This document shows positions 59,062 through 63,242 of a stretch of 63,242 nt of DNA, one piece after another. The position numbers and the translations under genes are program-made. Location: positions 1-63,242 of the forward strand of contig DLAJ01000003.1 of the NCBI GenBank assembly GCA_002493905.1. The letters run 5' to 3'. The notes beneath the pieces were generated by a model. The model was not told where the DNA came from. It worked only from the letters and a program-made list of their open reading frames with translations, and made no database searches. Position 1 is the first letter of the stretch; each line of letters starts with the position of its first letter. This DNA is from Lachnospiraceae bacterium UBA7050 (GTDB lineage Bacteria; Bacillota; Clostridia; Lachnospirales; Lachnospiraceae).

Positions 59062-60507
59062 ATGGAGCATACAGGGCACATAAAGGTAAATAGGAAAAAT
59101 GTACCTTATCATTTGCTAGATGATAAGGTGACATTGATACCCTATGATACATATTCAGCGCTTTTTCCAAGTGAGATTAAAGAGAAGGAAATTATAAAAG
59201 GTATTACAACAGGAAATAGAGAAGTTGCATTTTTGAATTGCAGATATTCCAACAATAGGATGGCATACCAAGCATTAATAATTTCAGAATGTAATACCGG
59301 GTTATATGAAAATATATCTTCATTTGATAGGATTTGTTTTGAAGGACGGCCGGTAAATGTATTTGCAGGACCGGGACGGGCATATGATTCAGAAGAAGGG
59401 TATGACATATCGAAAAGGATGAAATCAATAACCCCGAAAAATTGGGATGATCTTAATGTAGAGACGAAACTCAAAATTAGAAATAGGGAAATGAGATTAT
59501 CAATAGATTATTGCATTTGGCATAATAAAAAATTTATTGAAACTTCAATGGGTGAAGCAATTCCCCGTTTTTGTATCGAATACAGCAAGTCCTTATCAAT
59601 AAAAAATATACCAGCAATTTATTTGCAGGTGTATGATTTCTTTTCATTCATAAGTTTTAGGAGAAATATTGTTTTTGATAAAATATACATCCAGCGGAAA
59701 ATTGAGGGGAAATATGATACGGTTGCAAAAGTAATAATTAACTCAGAAGATTTTGAAGATTACAATAATACAGAAAGGGATTCGATTATTATTGATGACT
59801 GCCGTGAACACTTTGGTGATTTATTTAAATGTATTGCGCAAAGGCGTTTTCAAAAAATTTATGATAATTTTTATATACCCAAAAACGGGAAGGAGAGTTC
59901 ACAGCTTACTTATGAAAAATTTTTATCTTGTGCATTAAGTTTTGAAAGTGAATATGCAAGAATATATCCAAGTAAAAAAGATGAAAATGAAAAATTTTCA
60001 TACATACAAGGACTGTTTCAGGAGTCCGCTGACAAGATGGATATGTTGTTTGCTTTAGCAATGGAAGATAGAATATCACGTGATGAATTTGAAAAATGTT
60101 TTTATAGTGATGTAAACTCAAAATTGAAGAAAAAATTTGAGGGCATGTCAAAAAGTAAAGTTAAATCATATCAAAGCTACTATTTGAAAATAGTTGATGC
60201 TTTGTCGAAAATAGATTATAGCTTGGGAGAAAAGTACAAAAACGCATTAATTATGCATATGGATTTGGTGAGACCAGTTATTGATAGGATGAGCTCTGCT
60301 AACGGCGTGGTATTTCCTGCTGAAAATGAGGCAGGGAAAATATTTGCAGATTTTAGGAATGGAATTGCTCATGGGAATCCACCAGAGATAGAAAAGATAC
60401 ATTGTGTGCTTTTTGAAGTGGCTAGAGCATTAATTTATATAATGATATTGAAAAATGCTGGAATAGATGAAGATAGCATTAAATATATAGCAAAAAAGTT
60501 ATTTTGA
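59062..60507 (+). CDS. apeA: ApeA-like HEPN protein, abortive-infection candidate
   Basis: A 481-residue protein. The N-terminal half (about 1-300) resembles the ApeA N-terminal domain, and the C-terminal 200 residues are a HEPN domain with the catalytic R-x4-H at R432-H437 in FADFRNGIAHGNP. HEPN proteins of this layout are RNases; ApeA is a single-gene anti-phage abortive-infection system. AGAGAGGG precedes the start. The gene is strongly AT-rich and lies in the island next to a broken QueC-like gene and an unknown membrane protein. Family identity is from recalled features; activity against phage is inference. Confidence 0.75.
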   Translation: MEHTGHIKVNRKNVPYHLLDDKVTLIPYDTYSALFPSEIKEKEIIKGITTGNREVAFLNCRYSNNRMAYQALIISECNTGLYENISSFDRICFEGRPVNVFAGPGRAYDSEEGYDISKRMKSITPKNWDDLNVETKLKIRNREMRLSIDYCIWHNKKFIETSMGEAIPRFCIEYSKSLSIKNIPAIYLQVYDFFSFISFRRNIVFDKIYIQRKIEGKYDTVAKVIINSEDFEDYNNTERDSIIIDDCREHFGDLFKCIAQRRFQKIYDNFYIPKNGKESSQLTYEKFLSCALSFESEYARIYPSKKDENEKFSYIQGLFQESADKMDMLFALAMEDRISRDEFEKCFYSDVNSKLKKKFEGMSKSKVKSYQSYYLKIVDALSKIDYSLGEKYKNALIMHMDLVRPVIDRMSSANGVVFPAENEAGKIFADFRNGIAHGNPPEIEKIHCVLFEVARALIYIMILKNAGIDEDSIKYIAKKLF

Positions 60508-60756
60508 GGAACGGTTGATATGAGGTAATATTTTGAATAATGCTTTTTTGCAACACAGAATATTGATTTATGCTAAAATATCACAGTAGTACCCCCAATC
60601 CTGCTACGTTTTTGCTGCGATTGACGGAATCAATATGCCCCGTTTTGCCTCGATTTGCCAATTCCGTTACATTTTTCACATCTCTACTGAAATTGCAAAC
60701 CTCGCAAATCGTTCCAAAGCACGACCAATCAGAGCATTTTAGGAGGAAAAATAGAC

Positions 60757-60896
60757 ATGATTTCGATACTTTTTGTCTGCCATGGCAGGAGTAAGGTAAA
60801 AACCGTATAATTTGGCACTTCGGGGCAAACTTGGGCTTACCGTGGCAGACAAATAATACTTGGACTACGGTAAGAATACGAATGAGGGAATGAAAA
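60757..60896 (+). pseudogene. Truncated LMW protein tyrosine phosphatase start, copy B
   Basis: AGGAGGAAAAATAGAC precedes ATG and MISILFVCHGRSKVKTV-stop. The first ten residues match copy A at 56006 with synonymous codon differences, so both derive from real phosphatase genes. The following 110 bases resemble the tail of copy A. An inverted repeat TTTGTCTGCCA...TGGCAGACAAA encloses the break. Upstream 60508-60756 is gene-free. Confidence 0.6.
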
Positions 60897-60912
60897 ACGG
60901 GAAATGTGGATA

Positions 60913-60972
60913 ATCGTTAAAAGGTAGTAGGAAATCGTTAAATCGTAGTCGTATCGTTATAAGATATAGAAG
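60913..60972 (+). repeat. ATCGTTA direct repeats before the DUF4365-like gene
   Basis: ATCGTTAAAAGG, AATCGTTAAATCG and ATCGTTATAAG recur at about 20-base spacing between copy B and the gene at 61001. They could be operator sites or chance AT-rich repeats. Confidence 0.4.
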
Positions 60973-61000
60973 AAAGAATACTATTTGCTAATTGAATTAT

Positions 61001-61546
61001 ATGAAAGAGGGTGTAAAAGTCCCCTGTACGCCAATAGATTGCGAACCACGCAAGACAGGCTCAAAAGCCCGCGCAATAGTTCATTATAAATTGAACGCGG
61101 AACATTGGGATTATCGTGAGGAGACCGGCAATAACTATGAACGAGATTGTGTCATAGAGTTATCAGAAAATGACTGTTGGAATAATCATAAAATTGAGGG
61201 TCAAATAAAAGGGATGCGTAGTCCTGAAATGTTAAAGAAAGAAAAATGCTTTTCATTTACACTGGAAGTAAAAAATATTAACTATGCTCTTAACGCCCCA
61301 GGTGCGTTTGTGCTTTTTTTTGTTGATGTTGAAAATGAAGTGGTCTGTTATCTGCCAATTCAAGATTATTTTATTGCAAATAAAACCTTTTTTGATAAAC
61401 TAGAGACGAGGCAAGAGAAGATAGGTGTACATATTCCAATAGATAATATTTTATCTGATGATGATTTTGATTTACAGGAAATTGCTAAAAGTGCTTATGT
61501 GGATGGACCATCGAGGAATTTGAGAAAGTATGATTTAACAAGATAA
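61001..61546 (+). CDS. DUF4365-like protein, putative PD-(D/E)XK nuclease
   Basis: A 181-residue soluble protein. ERDCVIELSENDCWNNHKIEGQIKG and, after a gap, NINYALNAPGAFVLFFVDVENEVVCYLPIQDYF resemble the DUF4365 group, a predicted restriction-like fold in which D...E-x-Q/K residues bind metal; here E and Q-x-K are seen. DUF4365 proteins are frequent in defence islands. The start at 61001 (MKEGVKVP) is preferred to an upstream TTG. It is followed after 24 bases by another unknown gene, so the two are probably one unit. Function and even the fold are unproven. Confidence 0.6.
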   Translation: MKEGVKVPCTPIDCEPRKTGSKARAIVHYKLNAEHWDYREETGNNYERDCVIELSENDCWNNHKIEGQIKGMRSPEMLKKEKCFSFTLEVKNINYALNAPGAFVLFFVDVENEVVCYLPIQDYFIANKTFFDKLETRQEKIGVHIPIDNILSDDDFDLQEIAKSAYVDGPSRNLRKYDLTR

Positions 61547-61570
61547 GAGATATGAAAAGGCGGTGGCTTT

Positions 61571-62428
61571 ATGCGACAAGAACAAATAGAAGGTCGTGAT
61601 TATGATCGGGTAATAGCAAAAATGCCGAGATACGACAAAGAGGGACGTGATGTTACTGGTGATAAAATGGGGCCTGGTGGTCGGCGTAAGGATGATGGTC
61701 GGCAGTCTGTCCAAGCGTATGATTTTGAAGAATATAATGAAGAAGAGTCACGTGAAGAATTAGAGGAGCGGCTAAGACTATATGCTGAAGCTGAGGAACG
61801 GGAACATGTTCTTCGGAAAGAGCGAATGCAAGATGAAATTGAAACATTTTTTGTACTTCTTGAGATGACAGCGAAATTTTTGGAGAATCATCCAAAGCTG
61901 GTTGTTAAGATGGTGGATGGAGTAAGAACGCTCAGGGGAAAAGTTGCAGATGGCTTTCGCTTGTTCCACCAAAACGTATCAGACCTTAAAGTCAAACTCA
62001 TTCCAAAGAAGGGTAAAAAAAGTAAACAGACGGTGATTTGTGAGGTGATTCAAGAAGGAGAAACAGGGACTTCTGAACAACTCTTAGTTGTTGAATGTGG
62101 CGGAGATGTTGCTATACCAGAAGAAAACTATGGTCATTCCAAGCGGATAATATTAAGCAAGGAAGAAGCCGTGAGTGAAGTATTCAACGCTCTTAATCAT
62201 TATATAGGACTGACGAGAAGCCTTAACAAATTATCAAATGCAAATGTCATTGATATGAAGGCACTAGGGTTCGAAGGTGTAATTGTTAAGTTGGAGGATT
62301 GTATGCAACAATATCCTGCATTGATGGATAAAGGTAACCAACGTAAGATTCTCGAAATTCTTGGAGCTGATTTTGATGAAATTGAAAAGAAACGAGTCAA
62401 AGAAGTTTTAGAAATTGATTGTATTTAA
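61571..62428 (+). CDS. Unknown protein paired with the DUF4365-like gene
   Basis: A 285-residue soluble protein with no family recognised. A charged N-terminus (DYDRVIAKMPRYDKEGRD) and a Glu-rich coiled-coil-like stretch at about 55-100 (EEYNEEESREELEERLRLYAE) are followed by a mixed domain with KRIILSKEEAVSEVFNALNHY and FDEIEKKRVKEVLEIDCI at the end. AAGGCGG precedes the start. It lies 24 bases after the DUF4365-like gene and both are AT-rich. The pair may be a small two-gene defence or toxin unit, but this is inference only. Confidence 0.6.
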   Translation: MRQEQIEGRDYDRVIAKMPRYDKEGRDVTGDKMGPGGRRKDDGRQSVQAYDFEEYNEEESREELEERLRLYAEAEEREHVLRKERMQDEIETFFVLLEMTAKFLENHPKLVVKMVDGVRTLRGKVADGFRLFHQNVSDLKVKLIPKKGKKSKQTVICEVIQEGETGTSEQLLVVECGGDVAIPEENYGHSKRIILSKEEAVSEVFNALNHYIGLTRSLNKLSNANVIDMKALGFEGVIVKLEDCMQQYPALMDKGNQRKILEILGADFDEIEKKRVKEVLEIDCI

Positions 62429-62446
62429 GAGCATTGCAGTATATAA

Positions 62447-62536
62447 GTATTGGAGAGCGTGGAAGTCCACGATGGCGGGCTTCTGCATTTTCATTTCCTT
62501 GACGGCACAGAGCCGGAGATAGAGGCAGAAGAATAA
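62447..62536 (+). pseudogene. Serine recombinase C-terminal fragment
   Basis: An open stretch without a start reads VLESVEVHDGGLLHFHFLDG, then TEPEIEAEE and a stop. This looks like the tail of a large serine recombinase, as found on clostridial mobile elements. It supports past integration and decay here. Confidence 0.5.
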
Positions 62537-62550
62537 TGCAGAAATATATC

Positions 62551-62582
62551 GGGGCGGTCTTGTGCCGCCCTATGCTTTTTGT
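62551..62582 (+). terminator. Terminator overlapping the toxin promoter
   Basis: GGGCGG-tcttgtg-CCGCCC is followed by TATGCTTTTTGTT. It ends transcription of the fragment region; its right half overlaps the -35 box of the toxin promoter. Confidence 0.65.
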
Positions 62583-62588
62583 TAAAAT
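62560..62588 (+). promoter_or_regulatory. Toxin mRNA promoter
   Basis: TTGTGC (62560-62565), a 17-base spacer and TAAAAT (62583-62588). RNA should start near 62595 and carry at its 5' end the sequence TACTGCC...GGCGGTCAG (62601-62626), also present at the start of the antisense RNA. Confidence 0.65.
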
Positions 62589-62690
62589 ACATCTATGGGG
62601 TACTGCCATAACGGGTAGGCGGTCAGTCTTTCTGAAACAGAGGGACTATCCTTCTGATTACGGGTAAAACCGGGAAAGGAGGGATTGCTT

Positions 62691-62783
62691 ATGAGTGACT
62701 ATGAACTGCTGACGGTTGTTCTGATGATTCTTGGAATCATTGTATCAATCCTGATTGCTTACATAAATCACACAAAAAAGTAA
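62691..62783 (+). CDS. Holin-like type I toxin peptide (30 residues)
   Basis: A 30-residue membrane peptide: MSDYELL, one hydrophobic helix (TVVLMILGIIVSILIAYI) and a basic tail NHTKK. It matches the small holin-like toxins of Firmicutes related to Fst/par-type type I systems. AAAGGAGGG lies just before the start. Its 3' end and terminator overlap the end of a convergent RNA at 62770-62860 whose 5' end shares sequence with the toxin mRNA, so an antisense mechanism is expected. Such peptides insert into the membrane and stop growth when unrepressed. Confidence 0.8.
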   Translation: MSDYELLTVVLMILGIIVSILIAYINHTKK

Positions 62784-62860
62784 CCGCCCCAGCCAAGGAT
62801 ACGGTTACTTAATTGAGTAATTAAACAAGGCTGACCGTCTATCGGCAGTATCTCTCTTTT
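62770..62860 (-). ncRNA. Antisense antitoxin RNA
   Basis: A promoter on the minus strand at 62895-62867 gives an RNA of about 90 bases. It starts with a sequence (plus strand 62831-62850) sharing TACTGCC and CGGTCAG with the toxin mRNA start (62601-62626), runs antisense to the toxin 3' end, and ends at the hairpin GTAACCG/CGGTTAC (62780-62808) followed by a T-run. It has the layout of RNA II in par/Fst-type loci. Confidence 0.75.
62780..62808. terminator. Shared terminator of toxin and antisense RNA
   Basis: GTAACCG and CGGTTAC form a stem. On the minus strand it is followed by TTTTTTG, a strong terminator for the antisense RNA; on the plus strand only weak T-rich sequence follows. Confidence 0.75.
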
Positions 62861-62866
62861 GCTTTT

Positions 62867-62895
62867 ATTGTAACAGATTCCCCTGCGCCTGTCAA
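62867..62895 (-). promoter_or_regulatory. Antisense RNA promoter
   Basis: On the minus strand TTGACA (62895-62890), a 17-base spacer and TACAAT (62872-62867), an almost consensus promoter, stronger than that of the toxin. Confidence 0.85.
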
Positions 62896-62921
62896 ACGCT
62901 GCGGGGCTTTTTTCTGCCCAA

Positions 62922-62983
62922 GAAAATTTCAAAAGTTAATTCCATCGCCCGCTTATGCGGTGGAATTAACTTTTGAAATTTTC
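62922..62983. repeat. 23-bp perfect inverted repeat
   Basis: GAAAATTTCAAAAGTTAATT and three more bases pair perfectly with 62961-62983 over 23 bp, around a 16-base GC-rich loop that can pair further. It is much longer than a terminator stem and lies between the toxin locus and the XRE gene. Confidence 0.85.
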
Positions 62984-62992
62984 CAATTGAGG

Positions 62993-63020
62993 AAAGGGCT
63001 GGTTGATAGCCCTTTTATTT
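62993..63020 (+). terminator. Terminator before the XRE gene
   Basis: AAAGGGCT-ggttgat-AGCCCTTT is followed by TATTTT. It insulates the gene starting at 63078; a TATAAT box (63036-63041) lies between them. Confidence 0.75.
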
Positions 63021-63077
63021 TGCAAACTTGTATGCTATAATATATTTTATATGAAAAAGCAAACACAAGGAGGAATC

Positions 63078-63242
63078 ATGGAGCAGGTTTCATTGAAGAT
63101 AGGAGAGCGGTTAAAAGAAATCCGAAATATAAGGCAGCTCACATTGGATGACGCTGCGGAGCTGACTGGCGTGAGCAAGCCCATGTTAGGACAGATTGAG
63201 CGCGGTCAGTCCTCACCTACCATCAACATATTATGGAAGATT
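63078..63242 (+). CDS. XRE-family regulator, cut by the window end
   Basis: Only the first 55 codons are in the window: KIGERLKEIRNIRQLTLDDAAELTGVSKPMLGQIERGQSSPTINILWKI is a full XRE helix-turn-helix of the type usually followed by a cupin sensor domain. AAGGAGG stands five bases before the ATG, and a TATAAT box is 37 bases upstream. Whether a cupin follows cannot be seen. Confidence 0.85.
   Translation, partial: MEQVSLKIGERLKEIRNIRQLTLDDAAELTGVSKPMLGQIERGQSSPTINILWKI

Overview
The window looks like chromosomal DNA of a Gram-positive anaerobe of the Clostridia, most probably a Lachnospiraceae-type gut bacterium. The reasons are Shine-Dalgarno sites of the AGGAGG kind, sigma-A promoters with 17-base spacers, a single-chain PurL, AsnA, the QueH form of epoxyqueuosine reductase, an OFA-family transporter, an Rpn/PD-(D/E)XK protein of the type common in that family, and a holin-like type I toxin. 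This placement is inference from gene content; no rRNA or tRNA gene was seen.

Layout. 1-4.7 kb: an M3 peptidase pseudogene, an XRE-receiver fusion regulator, a thiamine ECF component (thiT) under a TPP riboswitch, a HAD phosphatase and a CPBP protease. 4.7-11.1 kb: gltB-gltD (glutamate synthase), with a clear promoter and three 15-bp direct repeats in the leader. 11.2-14.9 kb: small membrane/lipoprotein genes, a broken DUF4143 ATPase and an Rpn-type gene bracketed by a 205-bp direct duplication. 14.9-22 kb: a regulator-rich stretch with three MerR genes, each behind a 19-bp-spacer promoter, controlling an ABC exporter, a putative metalloprotease and an unknown 360-aa protein, followed by a membrane-bound XRE protein. 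22-41 kb: an Fpg/Nei-like glycosylase, a GH31 glycosidase, a DegV protein, a GNAT-methyltransferase fusion, HAD proteins, an MFS/AraC pair, asnA, a TIM-barrel isomerase, a ThuA-like protein, a 755-aa cyclic-nucleotide-domain protein, an OFA transporter and a TetR regulator. 41-55.5 kb: purL, carA-carB, an EAL protein, queH and argS (purine, pyrimidine/arginine and translation functions).

55.6-63.2 kb is an accessory island, mostly much richer in A+T. Two diverged sequences, each starting with the first ten codons of a low-molecular-weight protein tyrosine phosphatase and then breaking off, flank a 4.6-kb cargo: a membrane protein, a nonsense-mutated PP-loop ATPase and an ApeA-like HEPN abortive-infection candidate. 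Beyond lie a DUF4365-like nuclease candidate with an unknown partner, a recombinase-tail fragment, a complete type I toxin-antitoxin locus (30-aa membrane toxin and a convergent antisense RNA with its own promoter and terminator), and the start of an XRE regulator cut by the window end.

Recurring themes are short tandem repeats that begin over or just after stop codons, palindromic repeats at 15-bp spacing in intergenic DNA, and a dispersed element that carries a hairpin and a ribosome-binding-site-like end.
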